64,000 bases of DNA from NCBI GenBank assembly GCA_950295325.1, contig OX485805.1, positions 56,446,758-56,510,757 on the forward strand, read 5' to 3'. Of this stretch, positions 34,137 through 51,458 are shown one piece after another (the first letter of the stretch is position 1; every line of letters begins with the position of its first letter). The notes under the pieces were generated by a model. It searched no databases. It saw only the letters and a program-made list of their open reading frames with translations, and was not told the origin of the DNA. The position numbers and the translations under genes were made by a program. This DNA comes from Polytrichum commune (lineage: Eukaryota > Streptophyta > Polytrichopsida > Polytrichales > Polytrichaceae).

Positions 34137-35063
34137 CTACACTAAATATGATATTCAATATCATATGGTATTTAATGTCACTGTGGTAACTTTTTGGATG
34201 AGACTTCTTATGAATAATTGAAAAAATATTGTCATGGATGATGGATGAGTTCTTCCATTGGCCAAAACCCCCTTGTCAGCAACTTATGATGAAATATTGT
34301 CAAGGATGATTGGAATTGGATGACAAATCACTTGGTAAGTGACATTAATTGCAACAATGTAACTCTACAATCCCCCAAAGTTTTTACAAGGAATGACATA
34401 TAATGTTGGGTTAACATTTAGTGTTGGTGACACTCTACCGCGGTTTACAATTAGGGCCACTTTACACCTAGAGGCTGGGCCAATTTCCCTTGAGGCCAAT
34501 TGCATGAATTTTCAGCCCCTTTTGGGTTGGAGGCCGGCCTCAACTACATGTTATAATAAGATTATCATGGGGGCCAATTTTTTCATATGTAAAGGCCTTA
34601 GGGCCAAGAAGCTAGGCCGATTCAATAAATCTAGCATAATCCAACAGATCTAGCATAATCCAACAGATCTAGCATAATCTAGTATAGAGCCGTTCATATT
34701 TCCACATAATCCAATGGACATAGTTCGCTGAAAAAACCATATTTTATTTATTTATTTATTTTTATTGAAATGTGACATTGGTCCCGAGGCCAAGAATTGG
34801 CCCTCCATTTTGGGTGCACCCAATTCAACGAGCTTGGGCCGTGTCATACCATGCATTTTTTTCATTAAAATATTCATACCACCAAATCGGCCCGGCCTCT
34901 AAGTGTAAAGGGGTTGGGGCTGATTTCAGCCTTTTGACCAATCACAAGTGAGGATTTCAAGCCTCTTACACAACGAATTGGCCCAGCCTCTAAGTGTAAA
35001 GCGGCCCTTAGTATTGAGCAAGACAATTAGAATTGGTGACACTAATTATCATATTTATTGTAG
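34137..35063 (+). mobile_element. MITE, CTACACTAAATA family, split by a Harbinger derivative
   Basis: Left CTACACTAAATATGATATTC and right CTAATTATCATATTTATTG plus TAG. Without the 554-bp insert the host would be about 370 bp, matching its sisters at 33,553 and 32,347. The break lies in GGTTTACAA-TTA-GTATTGAGC. Confidence 0.92.
34454..35007 (+). mobile_element. Internal-deletion derivative of the Harbinger element
   Basis: Flanked by TTA (34,451-34,453 and 35,008-35,010). The left about 180 bp match 27,271-27,450 and the right about 315 bp match 30,388-30,707, including the duplicated inner end motif. Both genes are absent. The deletion junction carries a roughly 21-bp unit, CATAATCCAACAGATCTAG, in about three tandem copies (34,633-34,682). 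It would depend on transposase from an intact relative. Confidence 0.94.
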
Positions 35064-37096
35064 TTGTACCAAGGACAAGTTTGACATCAATCAATAGATT
35101 GTCCTTTTTGACTATTCTCACAATCTATGACCAACTAGTCCGTTTCTATAGGTTGGTTTACTAAGGACATTTGTATTCTTAACACATAGTGTTAAATGCT
35201 ACCTTTAACATGAAACACAACCATACAATTGAATAACGTTATGAAAAGACATATTACATAAATACTCAAGATGAGTGGAAAGCCATGTTGATGACTCGAG
35301 GTGGCAATCTAGAATACTCTACCATGAAGAGATGACTCCTTAATTCACTTGGGACAATTAAGGGGTAAAACCACATGATGGATTGCATGATTAAGTGGCT
35401 ACTTAGCATATTAGATGCATGAGGGGACTATTACACTAACACTAGATCTATTACCACCTTAATAGTACCTTGATATATGTACTACCATACTATATATAGT
35501 TTTTGTGAGTTCATATTATTGTGGGTGGGAACATACTTAAATTGTTCACGTAATCAATTGATTAGATTCATATGGGATCCATAGTCCATTTTCAAAACTA
35601 AGCGTGCTAGCTAGTGTATTATTGAAGTGCTTGATTCCCTTTTGATTAAGTATGCCTCAAGCGTTCAATACATAAGTTAGCAAGAATGTATGACCAATGG
35701 GCCCCGATGTATGACATTCCATAATAATACTAACAAATCAACTACTCAAAAGTGATGGAGGAACGATCGACTCATGGTTCATGAGATGGTAAATGTATCA
35801 CTTGAATAACAACAATAGATTACTCCATTGTGACACTTTGAAGCAATCTACACGCTTAAAGGGTCAATCCAACGGACAAGAATGGTAGGGGTTTCAATTG
35901 TCACTACTTTGGAGTGGTTATACTACGCCTCGGGATCCCTCAACATTATTAGAGAGTGAACATGTTGATGTTGCTTATTTGTAACATGTCTCCATTGTCA
36001 TGGTCCATGTCAATATTGATGCTTTTATGGAAACAAGATGGGTCTCACAAATGTGTTGGAAATGCTCACACTATTCTATTGGATGTCGAATTGGGGAAGA
36101 ATATGTCAAGAGCCTCCATGACGATGCTAGATAAGTTTGAGAGTACAACCTGAACTTCACGGCATCTAGGTTAATTCATCCAACGTGGATCAATTGGCTC
36201 AATCTTTTATTTTTATGGAAGAATAATATTGTCTCAAAGTGAATATGAAATATCTGAAGTAATTGGAGGTCTTTCTTTTACCTTAAGAGGATTATTAAAG
36301 ATGATTTTATTTGTTAGGAGGGGGGGGGGTGAACGTGTTTCTTACATGTTATTTTCAGAAATTTCCAAATTATTATCAATTCAAAGAGGCATGAATATAA
36401 GCAATGTCTTGCCAAAAGAAAATGGTTGAAACACGCTTAGTTTTTACTTCTAGGTTAGTTGTCTAATTTTCCCATACAATATCACAATTGTTCCAAAATG
36501 TTCATGTTACATGTTTTGAAACAAAATATGATAACAATGAGGGTCATTAATATTAAATTGTGATGAATTTACCCTATATGAAAGCCTATGTATAGGTTAA
36601 ATTATTAACTAGCAAAATGTTTCCAACTACTAGAGTCACAACCAAGAATAACATAAAGTAGGAAAAAGGTGAGTTCAAGAATTGTCTCAGTGGAAGTGTT
36701 GTTAAAAATGTATATTTGAATGTGAAGGGATATAAATGTAATAATTGATAAATATAAGGTATATCATTGTTACACACCTCTCGCCGGTTGGCAATTGGTT
36801 TCACTACAACAATCTCTCAGAGTAAGGAATTGAAAAAAAAAAATATTTCTTGTGAGACCTCTAAGTACAATCCGAGACCAAGTAAGTTTTGGTCAAAGAA
36901 GCTCTACCACCCGACCGTAGGAGAGAGAGCTAACAACCAAAAAGCCCCTCTCTCCTCCCCCGAGCTTCCTCTTATGCCAAAGGCATTATTTTTACTTTCT
37001 ATCTTTACATATAGTGAAATTATTCTATTCATAGCTCTATCTTGTAGTTCTACTATGAATCTATATTCTATTTTTGGCTCTTCTCAAACCTTCTTC
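35064..37096. other. Intergenic, no gene seen
   Basis: Open frames of 60-130 codons (for example 36,767-37,159 plus) have no family resemblance. A G10 tract lies at 36,320-36,329. Sequence from about 36,770 could belong to the same unit as the hairpin array that follows, perhaps a lone LTR, but no matching ends or primer site were found. Confidence 0.4.
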
Positions 37097-37419
37097 AAGT
37101 TGGAACTATCTAACTCCAACTTAGTTTATTCATTCCATCTTCTAGTTGGAACTGTCTAATTCCAACTAGTTCATCCATTCATTCTTTTAGTTGGAACTGT
37201 CTAATTCCAACTAATTCATTCATCTTTCCAAATATGGAGTGGTCTAAATCATGTGCACCTCATCAAGAGTTGTCTAACTCACGTGCATATGTTCTCAATT
37301 GGAATAGTCTAATTCCAATGCACTAAATGCGGAGCTGTCTAACTCCAGTGCACATGTTGTCAATTTGGAGTTGTCTTACTCCTATCCATTCATCTTCAAT
37401 TGAGAGTTGTCTAGCTCTC
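37097..37419. repeat. Array of short stem-loops with a shared YTGTCTAA loop
   Basis: Clear units lie at 37,097-37,122, 37,142-37,169, 37,187-37,214, 37,298-37,319, 37,331-37,346, 37,367-37,382 and 37,402-37,419, with worn or shortened ones at about 37,236 and 37,267. Loops read CTATCTAA, CTGTCTAA, CTGTCTAA, TAGTCTAA, CTGTCTAA, TTGTCTTA and TTGTCTAG. The inner stems differ but stay paired: GGAA/TTCC, GGAG/CTCC, GAGAG/CTCTC. Two units have perfect 10-bp stems (CTAGTTGGAA and TTAGTTGGAA). No known element explains it. Confidence 0.85.
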
Positions 37420-38378
37420 ATCTTTCTCTGCTTACACACTGGCACATGTAGTTAGAATATTCCTTAATAATTCTAGTTACATTACAATCATGACATATTA
37501 TAGAATCCCTATTCTACTCCTCGTTTTCACCTCTGAAACTCAAGGTTTAAAAGATCGAACATTTTTCCTTCATACAGAAATCACTTACATTGACAGCTAA
37601 TGTCATTCTGGCAATCAATGAACATGTCATCTCTAAGATTGTGGACATTTTAATGTAATTCCTTTGCAAATAGTGCACATGACACTAAACACCATAAAAG
37701 GCACGGCAAGTTTGCCTAATTACATCTCTTAAATGATCATTACTATGCGATTCTTGGTGCAACGGCCACTTATTCTTGTAGAGATTCCACCGCATTAATT
37801 GCCCCGACATTTTTGCCTTGGAAGATGACAAATTGTGCCTCTTTTGCCCATACTAGTGCAGAAACCAAAGCAAGATGTGAGCAATGGTCAACCCTTGGTT
37901 ACATCAACAAGCTTACAAATAAGTCAAGTTAGTGAGAGACCTTGTATGTGGACCACTCGGTGGTGTGTCATCGAACTCATGCCCATTTTGGAGTGTTGCT
38001 CAAGTTGAGATTATTGTATAGGACAAAGTCTTCGCAACCTCAACAAACGTATTATTTTGGAATGGCTTTCACAACCAAAGATTGCGTTGGTGTTCCAAAG
38101 TGCGAATTAGAATGAAGGAAGGGTTGTAGTGTATATCAGGAGTTCTATCAATTTACAATATATTTTAGCTCATCTATTTGCAAAAAAAAATTAGAAAAGA
38201 AATTTCATAAAGAAGACAGGTCAGCATGAAGCCTCGCTTTATTGATACAAGCATTACCACACACTAATTTGCGTCTAGGACCAGGGATCCATGCAGACAC
38301 GTATATTGCCCCTCCACTTGCTCTAACATTCACACGATCAAGGAAGACAACCAGCACCTTCTGCACACTATCAGGGCA
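37420..38378. other. Intergenic, no gene seen
   Basis: Contains the weak stem-loop TTAGAAT / ATTCTAG near 37,451-37,475. No coding or RNA signal can be supported. Confidence 0.45.
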
Positions 38379-38690
38379 CTACACTAAATAGGATAATTAT
38401 GGTTTGATTATATTTAATGTTGTTACCACCCTACTTTGCTCAACACTAATTTTCAATTTTTTGACAATTAGTGGTAGAAGATATGCTGGATTTCTTCTTT
38501 TATCATTGTTATTTCTTTTTTCATATCCTTACTAACACTAAATTCAAACTTGTAACTTCCACATATTATCATAGTTGATATTTAGTGTTTTTGTTTATAT
38601 TTAATGTTATTTATTTTCATAGGGTTATTGATGTTTAGTGTATGCGTTCGTATTCAATGTACTGAACACTAAATATCCTTTTTAGTGTAG
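38379..38690 (+). mobile_element. MITE, CTACACTAAATAGGATA subfamily
   Basis: Left CTACACTAAATAGGATAATT and right AATATCCTTTTTAGTGTAG are inverted ends. The interior matches the element at 52,908-53,739 read in reverse (TAACACTAAATTCAAACTTG, CATAGGGTTATTGATGTTTA). Confidence 0.87.
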
Positions 38691-38762
38691 TTATTGTAAA
38701 CCGAAGATAAACTACAAACAAGGGAGAGGTTTGGAAACCTCTGTCAAACTGCACCTAATTTA

Positions 38763-39323
38763 GGGGTTGTTTACACCATGGACCATGAAGTCATTCAAGG
38801 CTCTGTAAAGCTTGTGATTGGTTGTTGAACTCGTCCCGGGACCACTTCGGTTTACAACAAGGAAAAAAAAATGTCAGGGTGATCATGGAGTTCGAGGTCC
38901 CCAAAGGACATATTTTAAGGCCTAAATTATCCATTGACATGGTCCAACGGGTTTTGCGGTGGGAGAGGCAAAAGAGGTGCTCTCCATAGAAAAAGGCAAT
39001 GGCCCATGGCAAAGAAATGTTGTTATAATAACTTTTTTAATGGTTTTTTTGGGGGGGAGAGAAGATGAAGACAAGAGAAGACAAGAGAATTGTCAATTTT
39101 GATTTCTTTTTCTTTTTCTTTTCAAAAGTGCTTTTTTGGGCATATATTTAGAAAATCAGCACATTCGTTTTTTGGTGCATGGTCATTCCTTTTGGTCCAC
39201 ATTCAATTTACACCTAGTGAGGGGCCCAAAGGCTTTGGATATTGTTTTTTAAAGAAATTGGACCATGGAAAAAAATGCCATCTTCCATGCTCCGACTTCA
39301 TGGTCCATGGTGTAAACCGGCCC
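38763..39323. mobile_element. Non-autonomous DNA transposon with ACACCATGGACCATGAAG ends
   Basis: Left GGGGTTGTTTACACCATGG plus ACCATGAAGTC; right, read inward, GGGCCGGTTTACACCATGG plus ACCATGAAGTC. The inner 22 bases are identical. Flanks CTAATTTA (38,755-38,762) and CTAACTTA (39,323-39,330) could be an 8-bp target duplication with one mismatch, which would point to hAT; a PIF-type 3-bp duplication is not seen. The 561-bp interior has no transposase. Confidence 0.75.
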
Positions 39324-41019
39324 TAACTTAGCCGAAAACCTCTAGTAGATGATTGCCATAGTTTGCCACACAACATTCAAGCAAATATGAGTTAAATCAT
39401 TTGTTTGATCATTGCCACATACACTAACATGTAACCAACCCACACATGCTGGAAGTAATAGCCCACCCACAATTATTGGTGCAGGCCATCATTGAATGGT
39501 TCCTACCAACAGTGGTTACATCTAGTGGCTATCATTGGTCAAATTGGAGTTAAAAGTGGCCCATGTTGATAGGAGTCGTTTGTTGGTTGCCCACACCAGT
39601 AAGTGTGGGCATGCTATAAGTAAAAATACTACCTGCAAATTGTCAAATAGAGCTTCAAAGAGATTGTAAAATAAGTTGTGGTTTAATTACCTAAATGTTG
39701 TGATATCAACTTCTAAGCTGGTGAAAAATCACTCAAGTATCACACTTGTACTACACTTATCCGAAATTGCTTATGGGTATCATTGTTGGGTTTGTTTACC
39801 TTATTTTCCACATGATTGGGAAAGGCTCACCTTGCATTTTTATTGATATTTCTAATCCACATGTGGCACAATGCAACAACAAGACATATTTATTGTGTAA
39901 TTGTGGAAGACTGGCATGGGCCTCTGTTGCCTCGACCTGTTGTACATGTGCATATTGTAGAGGGCTATGTATTTCATCTTTACTAGTTGTGGATGTAGTT
40001 TCCACGTGATAGTCAAGAGGGTTTGAACCAATGCATGATTGACATGTGGCAAAATTGAGGAGAAAATAAATAAATTTGGGCTGAAATAGAGAGCCCTCTT
40101 TACTTACCGTATCCCCGAAATGAAATCCCCACACTTTCTGCTCCACATCTCACCATTGGCAATTGACTGATTTGGAAAGGATGGGTGAATGGTTGGAGGG
40201 TAATGATCAATGTTGGTATGGTATCTAGGTGAATTCATGGTGTCAATAATCAACATCAATAATGGAATCAAAGAACCTACCCGTGGGAATTAAAATTGTA
40301 ATACGAGTCAAATATTGGTATTTGGTGGGTATGTCAAAGGTGAGAGAATCTTTGGATACGCGAGTTATTATTTGGGTGAAGTCCATTTTAAACCATTATT
40401 GGTGCTAGGATAATTTTGTCCATGTACGAAGTTCTTGTATGGTATATAGACCCAAATGGTATTGTATAAGAAAAAAAATAGTATCAAATACTTATACCCC
40501 ACTAGCATCAAAAATGTTAATCCCTCATTATAGAGACCTAAATGGTATTAAAAAAAGATAATACCATACCACCAACACTAGTAATGACCTCACCACCCGC
40601 ATGCTTTGTTGTATGCAACACTTCACCAACATGCAACTCCCGACATGCCATCCCCACCATCCATGCCTTCCCCTCCTACGATGTTGGGGAACAATGTTTA
40701 ACGGTGGGATGACAACAACCTCACCATGCATGTTCAATTGTATAGTAGATTCAGACCTACATTTAAGGTTATAAGGTATAAAAACGGAAAACAATGAAAA
40801 TAAGTCGATTTGTCAAAGTGAGTGGCTTTATCTTTTTTAGAGATGGAGTAGGGGGAATGATAAGGAATGCAAGTTGTTTCATAACTCTATTCCATGTCAA
40901 TAATGAGTTACATTTTTCCAAAGAGGCAAGTAAGTCAAATCCCCTAATTGTATTGTATGATTTTCCTAATTTGAGCATCAAAACTTCATACTCTACATAC
41001 AAATGCACACAAAACGGTT
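39324..41019. other. Intergenic, no gene seen
   Basis: Overlapping frames near 39,746-40,146 on both strands have no recognised content. No RNA gene was found. Confidence 0.4.
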
Positions 41020-41445
41020 AACTCAATGCCACCCAAAAGCGATCCCAAGTGGTGTGAAACATGACCTATTTGGTTGATCACTGCAACAAACACAACTACC
41101 TATATCACCATCACCCAAACATATGATCCAATTCATTGAATTCACATACTGCCACGACAGATTCCCAAAACAAGCCATCACACACAAACACGCCAAATAC
41201 GACCCATTAAATAACACCATCCAAATAACGGTTGGAAAACCAACCCCCTCATAACCATCACGGCAAGAGTAAGAGGAGCCATACACGAGCACTCCATTGA
41301 AAACCTCACAAGACTAAACATCCCAAAATCAAGCATCAAAAACCTTATGAAAAAATACACCAGAACGCCATCAAATACCTCACCTACCTAATACTAAATA
41401 AGAGAAAACTAGATAACAAACAAAAACCCGTAACCCCCCCCCCAA
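41020..41445 (+). pseudogene. A/C-biased degenerate coding remnant, possibly retroelement
   Basis: The plus strand is strikingly poor in G and rich in A and C for about 420 bp. One frame reads protein-like stretches (SDPKWCET, then after stops LITITARVRGAIHEHS and IENLTRLNIPKSSIKNLMKK). A shift by one base continues as HQNAIKYLTYLILNKRKLDN. The pattern resembles the broken C-terminal end of a reverse-transcriptase-type protein, but I cannot name the family. It ends at a C10 tract (41,434-41,443). Confidence 0.3.
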
Positions 41446-41802
41446 TTAAAAATAATTTGCTTGTGTCAACCTCCTAGAGCCCACCTCCCCACAGGAGGCA
41501 TAAAACCATACACTGCATCAAGGAATACCGTGATCAGTATATGGCCAACGGGCTCACATTCACGCCGGTATTAAATACTGGCGTTATTTTTTCTTTTTCT
41601 TTTTCTTGATCATTGCATCCGGCCTATTATTGCATCCTTGTATGGCCACCACTTTTATAATTATCCATTTTGGCTCCACACAAGAATCGCTTTCCTCCTA
41701 GTCTAATGCACTAGTAGTGGTCATTCATTGTTTTCCATTTTACCTTACAAATCATGGTTTTGGGGGATATGTATATCAAGCAAAGCCCAACATTTTCCTT
41801 TT

Positions 41803-42240
41803 TAATTGCACCCATACCCAGACCATGCCCATCAGCAGTGACCTATGCCCACCCATGCCCACACATAGCATGACATGTGCCCACCCATGTCCACCCACGC
41901 CCCACCCATGCCCACCCATGCTATTCAAATTGCATCCATGTATTCAAAAATTATGTAATGTGTATTGTGTAATTGTGTAATGTGTCTTGTATGATTGTGT
42001 AATTGTGCCCCACCCATGCCCACCCATTATAATATCAAACCCATGCCCACCCATGAACAATAATATCGCAGTCATGCCCACCCATGCCCACCCATGAACA
42101 ATAATATTGCACCCATGCCCACCCATGCCCACCCATGAACAATAATATTGCACCCATGCCCATCCAAAACCCATGGGCATGGGTGGGTATGGGCATGGGT
42201 GGGTATGGGCATGGGCATGGGTATGGGCACCCAATGTAGG
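41803..42240. repeat. CCCACCCATG minisatellite with a strand switch
   Basis: Repeats of CCCACCCATG and CCCATGCCC dominate. From 42,046 to 42,155 a higher-order unit of about 50 bp appears (CCCACCCATGAACAATAAT then ATTGCA) in three copies. At about 42,170 the repeat flips to GGGCATGGGTGGGTATGGGC. Proline/histidine- or glycine/tryptophan-rich frames here are repeat by-products. An AT-rich interlude (41,945-42,006, repeats of GTGTAATTGTGTAAT) sits inside. Confidence 0.93.
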
Positions 42241-43939
42241 GCTCTGATATCAAGCATTCGTTATCTGCACTTCTTGAACTTTTGTAAATACTCGAGGCTA
42301 ATGTTCACCTAAGTTTGTATCTTGTTATTTTGACCCAAAACTTGTATCATAGGGGCATTGATTAGGGGGCAATGCACGCATGTCATTTTTTTCTTTTAAT
42401 TATGTGTGCCCCCCCCCCCCCCCGGTTACAACATGTGTATTCCATTGTTGGCCAATTAAATATGTGGTGGCCAGTTATCATGCAATGACATTGGACTTTA
42501 GGCATTTGCGAATCCCACAAATTTAAGTTAGCGAACATTATTGATTACCCCCCCCCCAATACAATTTTTTCAAAAAAAAAAACACTATTGTTATTGATAA
42601 TTGTTTAGTTGTAAGAACACACTTTGTTAGCCAGTAAATGCCTACCCATAGGTCACCTTGGAATGACCTTGAAGACCCCTTTGTCAACAACTAAACTTTC
42701 AACACTTTTAGCTCAACATTTAAAACATGATTTACATATTCAAATGTAGGTGATAATTACTCAAAATATTTCAACTGTTCAAGTATCTCGAACTAAGACA
42801 TGTTTAGGTTTAGGGTTTAGGGTGTCAAGGTAAAAGAGATTTTGTCACCCCCAATGCTTATTGAGATCCATACTTTGTTTGAGTGCATTGACTTCAATAA
42901 CACAACACTAGAAAAATACTGATAGTAAAAACCATGTGCATTTTGAAACTCCTTAAGCCACCCCCCCCCCCCCCTCTTCTTTTGAATTCTTGAGACCCTT
43001 TGCTATGAAAAAGTGGACATCGTTGGATCAAATATCAATCTTTTGATAGAGATACTTGTGAACCTCAAAATCAAAATCATGATGTGGCATAAATTAACCC
43101 TCAACCTTGAAGACTATATATACCACTTCCACAAATGAGAATAAAAAAAGGTTGTATAACATTGACTGGATTCTGAATCACATTGACTCCACTACATCAA
43201 AATCGATGTGGCAAGATTAATTCCAAAGAAACCATGTTAATCGCTCATCCAACAACGGAGTGCTCCTTGTGAGAAAACAAGGACCACTACCGGTATAGCT
43301 TCAGTGTAAAGGATTTCATCCATCCCACTTTATTAACCCAATACTTCTGATGCATATTTTCTTTGATGTTTATGGAAAGAAGTTTACCTCTACACCCTTG
43401 ACCAAAGCAGTGGATGAGTGGTGGCAGGAACGGAGGAGATCAAGGGAGGAGGGTTACATCGGTCAAATCCGATGGTCCAGAAAGCACATGCAACGTGGCC
43501 TCACCAGAAGCCAGAAGCTGCTTTCATCGTCCATAGACTTCTTCTCGACAAACACAATCTCACAAATCCTATGCAAGTTCTTACTAGTGAAAAACTTGCT
43601 TTGGTTTCTTGGTTCTTTGAGTCCACATGATATAGAAATATACTAATGTTGGTTTTTTTTTTTAACAAGTTTCCATAATAATCACAGTTCTAAATTGTGA
43701 AAATTATAGAGAAGTCAACGATTTCAAGTTGTGAACTTTCATTGTTAGTCAAATATTTATTTGTTAAATACGGTCTTGAATATATCATAAGCCCATTAGT
43801 TGGTCCCAACTTGGTTATGCCACTTAGGTTGAGGTTTTTTTTGAGAATTTGTGAAAAATAACTAGATACACATTCATAATGTAATTGGGATATTATATTC
43901 TTATCCCACAAATTATCTATTATTCTATGCTTGATTTGG
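42241..43939. other. Intergenic rich in long C tracts
   Basis: Runs of C15 (42,409-42,423), C10 (about 42,548-42,557) and C14 (42,961-42,974), and a telomere-like TTTAGGTTTAGGGTTTAGGG near 42,803. Frames near 43,350-43,646 have no recognised content. Confidence 0.5.
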
Positions 43940-44088
43940 TATAATATTACTCGGCACCTAGTGTTTGTTCAATGGGTTCTTGGAATATAATAGTCGGATA
44001 CTTAGTCTCTTGCTCATTTTTTCGAGCATCCGACTGTTATATTCTAAGAGCTCATGGAACAAAAAGTGGGAATTGAGTAATGTTATGG
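43940..44088. mobile_element. MITE, CATAACATTACTC family
   Basis: The left arm (TATAATATTACTC through GGAATATAATAGTCGGAT) and right arm (read inward, CATAACATTACTC through AGAATATAACAGTCGGAT) are about 60 bp each, around 75-80% alike, with a short centre. Non-coding. Confidence 0.7.
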
Positions 44089-45421
44089 GACTCATCTTGG
44101 CCACAATAAGGTCCTATAGGTCAATCAGGTTGTAGTGTGGCGAAATACGAAGGCAAGAGATTTATTCATTTATTTTGAAAATTTGTAGAATTTACAGACA
44201 ACTTTTATTTAGTTTTAAATCCTTAAACATCAGAAATTGATGGATGAAAATGGCTTTGTCACTCTAGCGAAGGATATGTATGGGAGAAGGGAAGGGGACA
44301 AGGTCCCGGGCTTGAAAATCCATTGCCCATCCATTGCAAGGATGGTTGTGGACCTCACTGTAGTATCATGGTGGTCTTGGTGTTTATTATATTATTTAAG
44401 GATCTGTAGAATTTTTTTGGTAAGGAAAACGTGAGAATCTATAAAATTATTTACTTATAAAAAACACATTATATAATAAACTAGTTTGACAATGGTTTAT
44501 AGAAACCACCGTGGGACTATGGAATCTTCTCCAACACACTTGTCTTTACCCTAAAAGGAGTAATTGGCTCAATGTACGTTCTATATACACAATCCCCACA
44601 CAACTCAACAAGGATTCAAACCGTTTTTTATTTATCTGTTTATTGACTTGTGGGTTAGAACTTTTATATTTACAATAACTCATAATGTCAAGAGGAAAAT
44701 AAGAATACAATCACTAGTATGCGCAAACACTCATGATCAATGCACAAACATTTATTTTCTTCCAAAAGCACCCAAGCTGTGCATCTAAAAAGTTATCTCT
44801 TATTTCTTAGTATATTTTTATATGTTATCATCTAATATTATTTCTAAATCAAATGATGATAATTTCTTTATTACATGAATGTATTTGATCACTTAAAATA
44901 ACCTCCTTGAAGAGGTGTTAGTTTTAGAGTTGAACATCTTTGACACAATTAGCAAAGATTGAAAGTATGTAGCTCAAATACACCTATTTGTACATGATGA
45001 AATATAGATAGGTCATCTCGGACGGTTAAGTGTCAACCTAATTGTGTTCACCTGACAAGAAGGTCCTTAAAAATGTTTTACTTGGGAATGAACGTCAAAT
45101 TACATTGTGAAATATAACTTAAGCGAGTCTTTTGGGGAACCGAAAAACCATTGGGTCAAGGAGCACGGCTCTTCCATTGTGGTCCGGTGTTGTGGTTGTA
45201 ATTGTGTTTCTTAAACAAATGGAAATCCATTTGCCATCTTGAGAAATAAAAAATAGCAAATGAAAAATTTGCTAGAAAATAGTTGACCAAGTCTTTATGA
45301 GCTATGAATTTGGAAAGGTTCATGTGTTTTTTTAGGGTTCAAGGGACTTGGGGGTCCCCTTCGCCGGCCATTTTTGTGTCTACGCGTGTTTTGTGAGAGG
45401 ATTGCAGCTCCAGCCTCAGCC
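44089..45421. promoter_or_regulatory. Upstream region and likely promoter of the lysyl-tRNA synthetase gene
   Basis: No gene is seen in 44,089-45,280. The last about 140 bp before the start codon are GC-richer than the surroundings and contain TTTTTTTAGGGTTC (about 45,328-45,341), a single telobox-like motif. Together with the double motif in intron 1 this resembles plant promoters of translation-machinery genes. No TATA box was assigned. Confidence 0.4.

Positions 45422-51458
<6,037 letters not shown>

Noticed and set aside
36767-37440. Lone LTR containing the hairpin array
   Set aside because: Attractive as an explanation, but I could not find TG..CA ends with a matching target duplication or a primer site; left as a hypothesis only.
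39746-40146. Overlapping frames of 87-116 codons on both strands
   Set aside because: Both strands are open over the same bases with no recognisable content; likely chance.
41020-41445. Organelle DNA insertion, suggested by the strong A/C strand bias
   Set aside because: No recognisable chloroplast or mitochondrial gene and the frame is broken; kept only as a possible retroelement remnant.
42241-42254. GCTCTGATATCAAG, close to an inverted methionine-tRNA primer site of Copia elements
   Set aside because: No LTR next to it and no retroelement protein nearby; two differences from the usual motif make chance likely.
41944-42257. His/Pro- or Gly/Trp-rich minus-strand frames
   Set aside because: These are translations of the CCCACCCATG minisatellite.
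43350-43646. 98-codon plus-strand frame with basic stretches
   Set aside because: A second overlapping frame is equally plausible, no splice signals or family were recognised.
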